64,000 bases of DNA from Reticulitermes speratus (taxonomy: Eukaryota; Arthropoda; Insecta; Blattodea; Rhinotermitidae): positions 8,518,001 through 8,582,000 of the forward strand of contig JAJKFL010000011.1 in the NCBI GenBank assembly GCA_021186555.1, written 5' to 3'. The number at the start of each line of letters is the position of its first letter. Position 1 is the stretch's first letter. Made by a program: the position numbers and the translations under genes. The notes under the pieces are model-generated. The model saw only the letters and a program-made list of their open reading frames with translations, did no database searches and was not told the origin of the DNA. Shown here piece by piece: positions 33,318-45,099 of the stretch.

Positions 33318-33362
33318 GAACATGATGATGGAAGCAGACACAGCTTCTGAAACATTATATTT
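33318..33362 (+). ncRNA. Decayed hammerhead motif
   Basis: ATGATGA-T-GGAAGC agacaca GCTTC-TGAAAC-ATTATAT: stem II (GAAGC/GCTTC) is kept, but the invariant C3 of CTGATGA is A and stem III is altered. Predicted inactive. Confidence 0.4.
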
Positions 33363-33511
33363 CTTCACCCAAGTGAGAAAATGAAAAATGTCCATTATGC
33401 TCTTGATTTCCATGAAACTTATAAATCTCAACAGCCTTTTGTGCTGATCTCATGATGGTTTTCACCCAATCAGACAATAAATGTGGAAATCACACATAGA
33501 AATACATTTAT

Positions 33512-33785
33512 GCTCTAAGTGAAGTATGACTTTCACTGCTCCAAATTTTGCGAAACTCACATTTGCTGAACAACATTATGTGGAGATCTCCTGTACCAAA
33601 TTTCACCAATGTCTTTCAGTAAGTATGGAAAGTGTAGGTAAAAATTTATTTACACCCTTAAGTAAAGTCACTCAGCTGATTTTCATGAAACTTGCACTTG
33701 CTGAACAATTTTGTGTGAAGAACTCCTATACCAAACTTCATGAAAAGCCAACAGAAATTAGTTTCTGTTACTGTGTCATAGGTGA
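33512..33785. repeat. Diverged direct duplication, ~135-bp units
   Basis: Two units share the order ttgcgaaactcacatttgctgaacaa / catgaaacttgcacttgctgaacaa, then agatctcctgtaccaaattt / agaactcctataccaaactt, then catgaa or caccaa. Origin unknown. Confidence 0.7.
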
Positions 33786-33789
33786 GTAG

Positions 33790-36774
33790 ACGGATGGACA
33801 AGAGTCTCAACATGACGTGTTCTGTTTTTATTAATGCCAAAAAGTTACTAACATAAACTGTGGAACCAGAAATGAACAGTTGATAGGTCGCATGCAAATG
33901 AAGTGGTCTGTAGTCAGGTATCGAGTATGGGACAGTTCAACCATAAAAAAATGAGTAATCATTGTAATGGTGTTTTAAACATATTAAATAGAGAATTTTT
34001 GCATGCAACTCCCAAGAAAATGAAATTCTAAGGGGGAAAAGTTTCCACATGAGAACTTCATATGAGGGAAAAGTTAGCATTTTCCTATTGAGGGTTTTTG
34101 GTGGGGCATCAAAAGTCTAACTTCTTACGCAGGAGATCTGTATTCCGGTACTTCTTGTTTGGAAAACACTGTATGAACCTACAGTGTGCATAAATCCAGA
34201 AAATTTTTATCTGGGAATTCTCTTTTTTCAGTAAATGTAATTTGCACATATGATAGTGTTGTTTCTCAAAAATATGAAAATGGTGAAAAAGAAATTTTTA
34301 CAGTTCTTTATAATAGGATTACACTGAAACTTCTAACCATCCTTTCCCCGTGCATCATTTTCCTGCAAATATTGTTTATTTATTATGGTGTCTGTAAAAC
34401 TGATGCCATTAACATTCGTCTCTAAAGTAGTTTTCCCTAGTTTATTGCTCTTTTTTTTCCTGCAGGCCCTTCAGAAACAGTGGATAGAATTTTCACTGTA
34501 TTTGTTATAAGCTGAAACTTGGAAACATCTATGTTTTATATGTGTGTATGAAATATTTAGTTTTAAGTTTTTATGTGTAATAACTATGTATATTGGGGGG
34601 GGGATATTCTTTTCTTTCTTTGCATTATTCAGAAATGCACTGATGGTGATTTTTATGTCCAAGAAGGTACTTTGTTCCTTTGTCCTTTGTGGTACTTAGT
34701 ATCATTTAACTTGGGTTTTGGTTCAGTCACTTCAGTAGTGTGTCAGGTGGGTGAGAAGCGTACTTTCTCAGGAAAAAATAGTGTACCAGTATCAGTATGG
34801 ATGTTATCTGAAAACGTAATATGGGCAAGACTATCTGATACTTTGATAGATGACTCTAATGCTGAATTTTGGAAGGAAGTTAATTTGCACGGTACTTATT
34901 TTTTCAAGGTATTAGAGATGTACAAAGCCAGTCATTTCTGTTCTACCTTTGATCACCTCTCTTTTTAAAATTAGCAGTCATGAGTTTAACTGTAGATACA
35001 AGATCCAAGTGTGAACATGTTGCCTTACCTGTCATTGTTAATATTACATATTGTACTTGGATTTTGATAATGGTATGTGGTCATAGCCATGACTGAAAGT
35101 TTGGCCATTGTCCACTGTCTTGACATATTGAGTCAAATTGCACAGTGTACAGTGAATCCAATACGTCAGCCTAGTCCGGAATTTTCTCCTATGTGGGCCG
35201 CCCTGATTGCAAAGCTAGTACTATAGCTGGATTGGTTGTATTTTGAATACACTGCTTTTGGGGATGGTCACATTATGGACATTTTTTTATAATTTTATTA
35301 TGATTTTTGTGTGTCTAAGATATTATTTAGGGATTTTACTGTCATCGGTATTGGTAATACACTCTCATTTCACTGGTTCCTGACTAATGATGTGATTACA
35401 ATTTTAGGGACATCAGGTTTTTATTTTATATTATACACATAAGTTTTATCTCTCATTTAATAATTCAGGTTTTTATTGAACTTAGTCCCTGGTACTCCAT
35501 TAGCTCTTGCATGAAATAAGGGTCTGAGAGTAAGATTATTGTATAGCCACAACCTGTTACCTTCATATCTACAATTACTTCTCTTGGTTTCAGTGTGGTT
35601 CTTTGTAACTTTGACGTTATGCATCCTTCTGTACTGGAATTTAATGATTAAAAATTGTCAATATTTCATTCTACACAACTGTGGTTATTTAATTGGTAAC
35701 CAGAGTTGTGTAGACAGAAATATTAACAATTTTTAATCAGTGATGTGTTGTATTTTATGGCTTCATTGAATGGTTTGCATTGAAATGTAGTAGGGAAACA
35801 AGGTTTTGTCATTGAACAATTTTTTAAGGAATTTATAAATTCCATTTGTACTTAATACAGTTATCCCTTGCAGCTGACTTTTGGTGTCATGAGTATATAT
35901 ATATATTCAGTTTAGATTATGTTTTGTTTCCAGGTTTTGAAATTAGCTTTTGACTTTTGATGTTATGAGTGTGTATACTTGGTATAAATTTTGTTTCTTA
36001 TCTAGGCATTGAAACAAGCTCTGTCAAATGGGCCCACCATAGTAGGTTATCCTCTTTCCCTTTTCTGCCTGAAGACAGAGTCAGATGAGCCTCTGAAACG
36101 TGTTTTTTTCAGCATGAGATGATGTACAATGTCCAGAATTTCAATCTTGACTGTTACATATTGTAACTGATTCTCATAAATATGCCACTGTTTTCATATT
36201 TGTAATCAGTATTTGAGCCATACATACCTTGTTTCCTTGATAATCAAGGAAGAGGTGCTGATCTTGCCTTTATTTAACTCTCAAGTCACACTTTGAATCC
36301 AGGCAGCACGTTTTACCTGTTCTTCAACCTATCACTTAAACTACATTCTGCATTATTATAACTTCTTAAAAGCATTATTTGAAGTCTTTCGCTATACCTA
36401 TTGAAATTCCTTACATAAATTGTATGCCATCCCATTTTTAATTGTATTTATCAACTTATATTTGTTTGCTTATGTAGAAGCAAAAATGTGGTAAGGAGAT
36501 TGTGACATAGTACAAATCTGTGGTATGTGGAACTATAGTGTTATTACAGGGAATGTTTCAGTTACATTCAGTGGCTAAAATTGTTCATATGTAATCTAAT
36601 GTTATGCATTTCATCTGAATAGTAGTGATAGTAGTAGTGTTAGTTTTCAGCAAATCATCCATGCTGATCTCATGTTTACATAATTTTGATCATGCCTAGC
36701 ATTTGTCTTTCTGTTTTATTAAGCTTTTGATCTTACGCTGGTTCATGATCACAGTTTACCTTATTTCCAATATT
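33790..36774. other. No gene seen
   Basis: CpG-poor, T-rich. The longest frame (131 codons at 34573-34968) shows no domain, no similarity I recognise and a G run near its start. A decayed hammerhead-like string (CTGAAGACAGAG...CTCTGAAACGTG) lies at 36069-36103. Confidence 0.5.
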
Positions 36775-36818
36775 CACTCATTCAACCAACGAATGCACTT
36801 ATAAATAAATTTTCACTA

Positions 36819-36863
36819 TACCCTACATATGTTTCGGCCTTAATTAGGCCATCATCAGGGGTA
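36819..36863 (-). ncRNA. Hammerhead ribozyme motif, type I (intact)
   Basis: - strand: stem I TACCC (36863-36859) with GGGTA (36823-36819), five perfect pairs; CTGATGA (36858-36852), extra T, stem II GGCC/GGCC, GAAAC, palindromic ACATATGT, H17 = A. All invariant residues are present. Confidence 0.78.
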
Positions 36864-36951
36864 ACTTGCTATGTACACTTCACTTATCACCGTCCATTTG
36901 GCACTGTTAAGTGATAAGTGATAACTGATAAGTGAAGTGTACATAGCAAGT

Positions 36952-36996
36952 TACCCCTGATGATGGCCAAATTAAGGCCGAAACATATGTAGGGTA
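36952..36996 (+). ncRNA. Hammerhead ribozyme motif, type I (intact)
   Basis: Stem I TACCC (36952-36956) with GGGTA (36992-36996); CTGATGA 36957-36963; extra T36964; stem II GGCC 36965-36968 with GGCC 36976-36979; GAAA 36980-36983; ATAT loop; GTA 36989-36991. Complete core. Confidence 0.78.
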
Positions 36997-37083
36997 TAGT
37001 GAAAATTTATTTGTAAGTGCATTCGTTGGTTGAATGAGTGAATATTAATACTAAGATGCATGGTGAACACAAGGTAAAATTAT

Positions 37084-37420
37084 TTCCAATAGTTATAAAA
37101 TAAAAACATCTAGGTAACATAAGGTTGTGAATGGCACCCCTGATTTATTGCAATGTTGTGGTCCTGCAGGACGATTGTCAGTGAATTTACATTTACACAA
37201 GTTTTCTGTAAATGTTTTAAACTATGTATTGTCTCACTGTTAGGTTAAAAGATGCTTTATGCAATAGTTATAAAATGAAAACATCTAATTACACATAAAT
37301 GGATGTAAATGGCACCCCTATTTTATTGTGACATGTTTGGATTCTGCAGGACAATCATCAGGGAATTTACAGTTACACAGCATTTACATTTGAAATTAAT
37401 AAGATTTGCATTAGTTCCTA
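37084..37420. repeat. Two diverged tandem units (~177 and ~160 bp)
   Basis: Units begin at caatagttataaaat (37088 and 37264) and share aaaacatcta, atggcacccct, attgtgacatg/attgcaatg, ctgcaggac and gaatttaca. On the - strand unit 2 keeps CCTGATGATTGTC...CCAAACATGTC, a decayed hammerhead-like string, so this may be a head-to-tail pair of the same element class. Confidence 0.6.
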
Positions 37421-37869
37421 CATTATTAAGTATATTGTTAAAATTTCAAACCCTTACATATTTACTACTTGTTATGTTTATGTTGTTTGGTTTAGGCCTG
37501 CACTTGCATTTATTATTCAGGTGTGTCTTATTTAAGTACTTACAGAGATTTGTCTTTTCCAGTAGTATGTTAAAAGGCTTTTAACTTAAGCACAGTTTAA
37601 TTAAAATCTCATACTGTCATCCCGTGTAGCATTGTTAAAGAAACATTATTTTTGTGTGCAGTATGATTTATACCTGAACACATTCACTTCCAATATTATA
37701 TACTCTTCATGATTTGCATTTGACTTACCACTTTCACCTTCATTGTGTTATGCTACACCACAGTATCAGATAAGTGGTACTGTACATGTTTTTTGTAAAC
37801 ATCAAACATAATTGGTCATACTTTTTACCTACTACATATATTATAGTTGACCCTTTGTTTAGCAAGGGG

Positions 37870-38095
37870 TACACTGTGGTGCAGTTGGTTGAGACACTTT
37901 CAGCCCTCAGCCCTTAACAGGCATGAATACCAGGGGTATCTCCTGGGGGGTAAAGGCAGTTGGTGCATAGGGCTGAGAACCTTGCAACCTTCATGTGCCA
38001 ATTGTCTACAAATTGTGTAGGCCTCAACCTCCTGGAACCCTAAGGGCCTGTCCAGCCCTGTAAAGGGATAGCTGAGCTTAGCGTAGCTTTATTTA
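37870..38095 (+). repeat. SINE-like repeat (SINE-E relative)
   Basis: Opens gtggtgcagttggttgagac, a tRNA-like A box, then gcatgaataccaggggtatc in the B-box position and tctcctgggggg taaagg, resembling the 19518 element read on its - strand. Ends ...cctgtccagccctgtaaagg. Confidence 0.5.
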
Positions 38096-38099
38096 ACAG

Positions 38100-39882
38100 A
38101 ACCTTGTATTTTTTATGCAGGTAAGGGTGGATGTGTATTGCTTAAAGCTGCCATTTTCACCTGGATAGTTTTTATTTTATAACTAAGGTTTTGTCATTAA
38201 ATACAAACAGACATCATAAGCAAGCCAAGTCTCTTCTTACAAATACAGTACGAACAACAGGGCCATTACAGGGGCGCCTGATGTAGGCAGAGTGGGGAGG
38301 CATAAGATACAGGAATTCATAATACGCTGTTAATAAAACTGCCCATCGAAAGAGTTTCTGTGGATCGCTCTGTCATTTATGGTTCATTTTATATTTTTAT
38401 ATTAGCTCACCTTATGTTGTTAGCACTGGTTTTTGTGAAGACGTAATACCATATATGTGTGGCTTATGCCAGGGATTTGAACTGAGTAAGCTACAAAATG
38501 GGACAAACTCCTTAGATTTTGTGAATCTGAAATAAAGCTTTGTGAAATGCAGAACAACAGGTCAGTGGTGAATGCTGTGGTCTTGCTTGTTGAATGCTGT
38601 GAGATTGCCAAAATCGGAGGAATATTAATTTTGAAACAAGTTTTTCTTTATACAGTACAGTTTTTGATGTTGTTATTGGGATCAGCTGTGTGTATTGTGT
38701 AGCTTATTTGCCACTAAGTATTCTTGTATGTACCAGGCCAGGAAAGCAAGTAGATACATTGCTTGACTGGAGGTTGCAAAACTGTACTCTTCATGTAATC
38801 ATTACCATGAAAAAGAAAGAGTACTGCCAAGATTTGTGGTTGCGTTTGTGTATGACCTGAGGGTTTGCCACTGCAGCAGATGCATAACTAAGGTGAAGAA
38901 AGGCACAACCTTAACTTCTCTGTATCATGCTTATGGAGATCATAATATAAGGTTGACCTAATGTCTTGCAAGAAATGTTTTCTCATGCTATTTTACAAAG
39001 AAATTAGACAAGTGCATGCATTTTTCAAAAGCAGTTAATTTCTTTGTTAAATATTTGGAGCTTCTTGATGTTTAAACAATTAACTTTGAGAGCAGCAGCA
39101 GCAAGTATAATTGCAGCAGTGCTACTAATTGCTACTAATTGTTTTTCCATAAGTATTTTCTTCATCTGTGCATTTACTAAATTATCCAACATAATTCCCA
39201 TCTTAGGGTGTTGCTACAGTTATTTTAGTGTTATCTGTGATCCACAAGTGTGTTACTTCCTAAGGTATATTAAATATTTTGTAAATTGAACTAGTTGTGG
39301 TACAGTATTTAATTTGGTTCAGATCCATAGTTTTGTGCAAGACTTCGTATTTACAAGCCAGAACAAATCATCCTTTTATACAGTTTTGCAATCTGGTTTT
39401 ATGACAGTGATGTACTAACTCTGATGGTGAAGGTGATGAAACCAAAGGTCTGTGATTCATGTGATAGAAATTGTTGGATTTGGAAGTAAGGCATAACCCT
39501 CATGTATGTTTTGTTTGATCTATAGTTCATAAAGTTTAAACACGTAGTCACTTTTAATTCTGACTTGGTCATCTGATTTTGTAGTATTATTAAGATTGTT
39601 TGAATAGTTCTGTAATATTCATAATTTTAAGAAAAAACATCACTGCTCTTATAAACTAATTTGTTGTATATAATTTTTGTTCATTTTCATTGTCTGTTGC
39701 TACAGATATGGGTTCAAAATTTTTTCATCAAGTGAATTTTGTTTTATATCTTACAGTGATTTACAAACTCCGATTGATGTAAAACACTCATTTCTTACTT
39801 GATCGTCCAGCCTTCTGTGCTTGATGTGGCATTTACATATTTCAGATCTTATTATTTGACATATTTTATTGAAAGTCCTGCT
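38100..39882. other. No gene seen
   Basis: CpG-poor, T-rich unique-looking DNA; frames up to 81 codons without motif. Confidence 0.5.
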
Positions 39883-39890
39883 GCTGTAGC

Positions 39891-40170
39891 CATGGGTGGA
39901 CTAAGGGGTGGACCAACCGGGCAGCTGTCCAGGGTGCCAACCTAAAAGGAGCTCCAAGATATCACTGGAATAATTGGAAACATGGTGCTAGTAAACTCAG
40001 GTTGCCACATGTGAAAGAATTTCTCTGAAAATTATCCACAATTTGGGCATGCACTCTCAAAAAGATATGCCAGCCCTGTCTTAGGCCAAAAAAGTTCAAA
40101 GAATATCAGTTTTAAGGAGCGCCAAATTTGTAGCATGCCCGGGGCACACACATTTCTCAGACCGGCCCTG
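39891..40170. mobile_element. hAT-type MITE
   Basis: Short imperfect inverted ends CATGGGTGGAC / CAGGGCCGGTC, flanked by a perfect 8-bp duplication GCTGTAGC (39883-39890 and 40171-40178). 280 bp, non-coding. An 8-bp duplication with CA-G-GG-GG ends is characteristic of hAT elements. Confidence 0.88.
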
Positions 40171-40854
40171 GCTGTAGCTTAGAACTTCAAGTAGGGTAAT
40201 GGGAGTGATATGATTGCTTGTGTAGTGTGAGATGTTTTGCATGGTGGTGGCTATGGAGGTATGAGTAAGTGGCTTCTGGGATGTGCCATGTTTTAGTCTG
40301 GTATATATATATATACAGATATTTGTGAGAAACTTGTTACTGCCATCACCAGAGCACTCTAATGATGGGGGTAGCAGATTCATGTGAAACATTAGTGTGT
40401 TTGTGAGCTTTGAGGTTCCAACAGCAGTTTTGTCAGGATTCAGGTGGCCTGAGATGTGTCGTTGGGTTAGCGTTTCCCATTGTTTTGAAGGCACTGCATT
40501 TCTTTGAAATGTCAGGAGCCACTAATCCAGTGACACAGTGTCATCCCAGAAGGCAGTTGTTTTCCTTTTTCTGTAGTGTTTCTGAGATAGAGTAGCAGTG
40601 CGCCACATTGTGATCGGTAGCACAGGCTGAGTGAACTGAAGTTGCTGACAGATTATTATAAATGTGAACACATATTGATTTGTCATTGTGGTTGAATGTT
40701 GTTTGCTCTATAATCCTTTTTTTTTAATTATGTCTTTTACCTAGACAAAAGCAAAATATTTTCATCTTCAACATCCTGTTGTATTCTAAGAGTAATGCAA
40801 ATTAGTGTGTAATTACTATCGACACAACTGATTATTAATGCTAGTGTTAGATCT

Positions 40855-41520
40855 TTAGATTATATGGTAACATGTTTTGACCCACCTTGACATCATGTTC
40901 AGGCCAATATTTAACATAAAATAAATTACAGTTGTATGTGTAACTTATTATATGTTGATAGATTGAGATTTCAGTCCTTACTTAAAATATAATACATATT
41001 GCATATGAATATTACAGTGTTAATATTTAAAGATATACACGATCAGTTAATAAGTATCATGCAAGTAGATTCAATACTACTAGCAAATTGTGCTCAACTT
41101 TCACCAGAATCGATCAGACACACATTAATTTTCATTACTTTATTGAACCACCAAACATATTCGATAAAAAACACATCGATTGCTCTATCATACGTCACTG
41201 GAAACAAAAATTCTCAGGGAATGTTTTGCAGAAAATCAGCATCAAACATACTCACCAACTAATACATCAGTTTTATTGTGCGTCACTGGAAACAAAATCC
41301 TCAGGGAAGATACTGCAGAGAATAAAAAATCCCCAAAATTGGAATTATTTTAATATATCAATTACCACATATTTTAATGGTTTAACACTAATATTGAGAT
41401 CTCAGTCTATCAATATGCAAGTTATGCATGCAATTGTAATTTATTTTATGTCAAATTTTGGCCTAAAGATGGCCCAAATGTGAGTCAAGACATGTTACCA
41501 TAAAATCTAAAGATCTAATA
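40855..41520. repeat. Large foldback, decayed
   Basis: Arms: agatctttagattatatggtaacatgttttgac...ttgatagattgagatt on the left, inverted as agatctcagtctatcaatat...catgttaccataaaatctaaagatct on the right, with two direct cores cgtcactggaaacaaaa (41192, 41282) between. Both arms hold a hammerhead string with several core substitutions (CTGAACATGA; CTAAAGATGG, CAAGAC). Confidence 0.75.
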
Positions 41521-41755
41521 ATAATATTAATAAACAGCTTTGTTGATGAAAATTACATACTACTTTGTAAACGGAAGATCTGTTTTCCCCTCTCTCATTT
41601 CATGTCTTTCACATTATGTTTTATGTTAACACACCACCTTCTGCACTTACATGTGTGCAGTATTGAAGAGGAAAACTTTTAGCTTCATTTCAGATTTAAG
41701 CTGAAAGCTGAAGGATTCAAGCAGTGGGATGCAGTAACATTATAACGAACACTGT

Positions 41756-41797
41756 ACTTTACATCTGTTAGTTCAATTGAACTAACAGATGTAAAGT
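41756..41797. repeat. Perfect 42-nt palindrome
   Basis: Two 21-nt arms without loop, centred on CAATTG between 41776 and 41777 (arms actttacatctgttagttca / tgaactaacagatgtaaagt plus the central a/t). Confidence 0.97.
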
Positions 41798-41811
41798 CTA
41801 TGTAAAAAACT

Positions 41812-41862
41812 TTGACCTCCTGATGATGGCCTGTTATAGGCTGAAACATATGTAAGGGTGAT
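41812..41862 (+). ncRNA. Hammerhead motif, type I (slightly damaged)
   Basis: CTGATGA 41820-41826, extra T, stem II GGCC/GGCT (last pair G-U after C-to-T at the CpG), GAAAC 41843-41847, ATAT, GTA, AGGGT. Stem I has a mismatch at its first pair, then C-G pairs. Confidence 0.6.
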
Positions 41863-42472
41863 CGACTTGCTTACAAGAATATAGTGCACATGTTGGTCTA
41901 TTAAAACTTTTAATTAGTTAGCAAGATGCACGGTGAATACAACGTGAAATTAAGATTGTGATATTTTATACAGAGATGGCTCATGAACATACCTGTTGTT
42001 GTATCTTAAAAATTACAAACACATGAAACTCTGAGGTTATAGTGTATTTGGCAAATTGGCCAAATTAAGAATCTGCAATCAGAGCAGTTATTCAGAGAAA
42101 TGGACTAAGTAGTGAATTAACAGTACAAGTGGTATCGATTTTGCTTGTAGCTGTAAAAATTAAGTACATTAACTGAGAAAATAATGAAGTTGGTTGAGTG
42201 ATGGCAGTGTAAAAACATTTTTTCATTGTTGTCTCTTGTGCATAGCATGCCAACTTTTTTTTGACATCATTGTCCAGTGCATAGCATGCCTAGTGCAGGA
42301 TGTGTCTCATTTTAAAGTTTTTTTCATTAGGGTTTAAATGTCCTGTGTCATTAAGAAGTTAAAGCTGTCATAACATGAGCAAGTAAAGGACTTTTTGTCT
42401 TCATTTATTGAAGGGCATATTCTGAAAACAATGTTAATTTTATATAATAATATACATGAATGACATTCTCCA

Positions 42473-42483
<11 letters not shown>

Positions 42484-42517
<34 letters not shown>
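42484..42517. repeat. (CT)n microsatellite
   Basis: About 17 CT units following a C run. Confidence 0.97.
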
Positions 42518-42519
<2 letters not shown>

Positions 42520-42521
<2 letters not shown>

Positions 42522-43660
42522 GCTAATGAACATCTTTGTTTTCTATAATTTAATTTGGCCATAATCGATTGTTTGCCTATTAAGAAATTTATAGAAAAAC
42601 TTCTCATTTCACTTCACTCAGTCATCGGGAAGTATAAGTACCTTGGATTGTTTAACAATTTGTGTCATTTGACAAAATAAGTAATGTTATGATTACTTTG
42701 TTACTTAGTGGCCTTATTTATATGCAGAAAAGTCCAAATACTCTAGTCATGAAGTGTGTTTTTCATGTAACTCTTTTGTGTGCCAGGTGCATATTTGCTC
42801 TTTGTTAAGGCTTATGTAATAATTATGTTGAAAAAATTCAGGGTTAAGGTACTTGGCTGAAGCTTCATCTGAAATTTATGTAAAGTTTGTACAAACCAGT
42901 ATTACTTACTGGTCAAGATTAAAAAATAAAACAAACTTACTGTGAGGATTGTTTTATGATATGTTTTCTACATTCAGAATGGGAGAGAAAACAATGCAAT
43001 GATGGGGTACAGGCAGACAACTTGTAACACAGATGCTTTTACGAGTTACTTGTAGCAAGAAGTGACATCATTGCATGTAGCCCAGTTATGGGTTGTGTGT
43101 ATTAAGACTGCTTGTCCTGTGACATTACACAAACTCAATTGCAGCGCAGTCAGTATGTGTGAAGAAGATTTCTTATGTCAGCTACTTTTACCAGTCTGTC
43201 ACAAGGAACAACGTGTAGGGTAAGTGCATTTTAAAATAGTATACTATATATGTATAGTAGCAATAACAGTTCAAGACAACCTTCCTGATCCATATTTCAC
43301 ATTGACTTTGTTAATATTATTGTGGCCAATGCCCCCAGTGAAGATCTTACCGACGTAACACGACAGCTGACAGAGGGAACCTAAGCTCAGCATGTACTCC
43401 AAAACAGTGGGATCCTTGCACTCAAAGGGTTTTATGTCTTTTAAGTGTGATGGAATGGCGTAAGTGCAGAAAATTCCACATTGGATAAAGTTGGTCTCAA
43501 ATGTTTGGAAGTGAAATAGAGTTAGTAAAAATTAAATTGATGTCAATTTGGATCTGAGAATTTTGACACAGAATTTAAGCCCTTTAGCCATGTCAGGTCC
43601 CCTTTCACACCAACATAAAAGTGATACACAGAATACTGTTTTCTAGGAATGTAATGTGAA
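42520..43660. other. No gene seen
   Basis: CpG-poor unique-looking DNA without recognisable coding segments. Confidence 0.45.
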
Positions 43661-43667
43661 GTCAGTA

Positions 43668-43922
43668 TAGTGACTAGGCCACAAGCTGGACAACCATGAT
43701 ATTGTGATTCATTCCTGGCAGGGGGAAAAGATTTTTTTGTCCAAAGCATCCAGGTTAGTTCTCCTGTTCAGTGGGTACGGGCTCTTTTCCCAGGGGTAAA
43801 GTGGCCAGTTCGTAAAGCTTGCCACTTACTTCCATCTAGTGCTGAGGTTAAGAATGAATGGAGCTATACCTCCACTCCCCATATGCCTTCATGGCTTTGA
43901 CAGGGACAACTTTGCTTTACTT
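43668..43922 (+). repeat. SINE-D copy
   Basis: tgactaggccacaagctgga, decayed B box (gtgattcattcctggcaggg), gggctcttttcccaggggta, agtgctgaggttaagaatga, ctatacctccactccccata and tgccttcatggctttgacag. The most complete 3' half of the family in this window. Confidence 0.85.
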
Positions 43923-43924
43923 GA

Positions 43925-45095
43925 CTTTACAAGTGTAACGTTGTGCAGCAAGAACTACATATGCTGTTATACTCTGTTCACCTTTCATCTGCCTGGTTGG
44001 AGATACAATAACTTTGTTGTTCCATGTTTCCAATATCTCTCCTCATGCCATCTTGACTGTGTATGTCGCATTGGTGAGATTAAAGCTTTGTCCAAAGAAG
44101 GAAGAAATCTAAAATTAAAATGTTAATCTGCAATTTTTTGTGGGGAAAAAAAAAAAAAAAATCTGGATAGAAATCAAAGTGGAATGGTACAACCCCTCTT
44201 CCATTTCAGCTGTATTCATAATAATGCTACCATTTTTAATTGAACACTATACAACCTATGTGGAATTCAGCTATGGTGAGTTTATTTATGGAGCTGGAGA
44301 CAGATCAAATTGTCATAAATACTGAGGAATTAATTTACATAATATATGCTATAAATTGTAGGTAAGAAGTATAATTAAACAATGATAGACTCGGTAACAG
44401 GTTGTCAGCCTGTGTTCAGGAAAGCTATTGTGCATCAGCTGCATTTGTATAGTGTTACAAGCAATAGTTGAAAAAGAGGGAACTGAATTTACTTTCTTTG
44501 CCTTTACAGACTGTGACGAAATATTGGATGAGGTAAATCAAAATTTGCTAAGGGTTATTTGCAATAGTAAAGGAACTCCCAACACGTTTCACATTCGATC
44601 CAGACGTTTTGAGGTATTTAGTGGTCTCAAAACATCAGGATCTGATCACCCAGTGACAAAGCGCCACATCCCAGAACAGACTCCAAGGCATATGTTATAT
44701 TGTAATCTGATGTATGTTCATCGTGACTGCAAGTGACTTGTGAACTGACGACCTTTGCAATATGCAGTGAGTAGGCTGGGTTTTATAAATTAAGCAAGCC
44801 AACAGGTAGTGACTGGCAGCACTTGTCGGATAAAATAATGACCCTACACATGAGCTCAATATCTAGTACTTGTACCTGGTGCAGTTTGAAAAAAAAAAAA
44901 AAGTGATGCAAGAAAGACATAGCAGCAAACACAGTGCAATAGACTGTTTTATTAACATAACAAAATTATCTGTGTTAAGCAGAATAACCACAAAGCACAC
45001 TATACAGTTTAATTTCAACATTTTCTGTAGTTCCATTTCACTGACATGTAACAAAAGTTTACAAAATTTAAACTAATATTAAACATCTTCAGTGC
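43925..45095. other. No gene seen; change of strand bias
   Basis: Contains A runs at 44146-44160 and 44889-44901 and a degraded ATCCCAGAA end at 44668. Near 44.85 kb the + strand changes from T-rich to A-rich, which I read as the meeting zone of the two convergent transcription units. Confidence 0.4.
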
Positions 45096-45099
45096 CATG

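Larger units (their letters stand above)
36775..37080. repeat. Foldback element with two intact hammerhead motifs
   Basis: Near-perfect inverted repeat around about 36908: tcattcaaccaacgaatgca...gtacacttcacttatcac mirrored by gtgataagtgaagtgtac...tgcattcgttggttgaatga. The right side carries the tail aagatgcatggtgaacacaa. Related to 829-1275. Confidence 0.9.
41735..41950 (+). repeat. Hammerhead-bearing element with perfect hairpin
   Basis: Begins with a 42-nt perfect palindrome (41756-41797), then the motif at 41812-41862, then the family tail tgttggtctattaaaacttt...aagatgcacggtgaatacaa. Same class as 829-1275 and 36775-37080, one arm lost. Confidence 0.8.

Noticed and set aside
34573..34968. 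131-codon frame on the + strand
   Set aside because: No motif, unusual composition, intergenic position and no splice support; chance frame in T-rich DNA.
40096..40494. 132-codon frame on the - strand
   Set aside because: Half lies inside the hAT MITE at 39891-40170; no recognisable domain.
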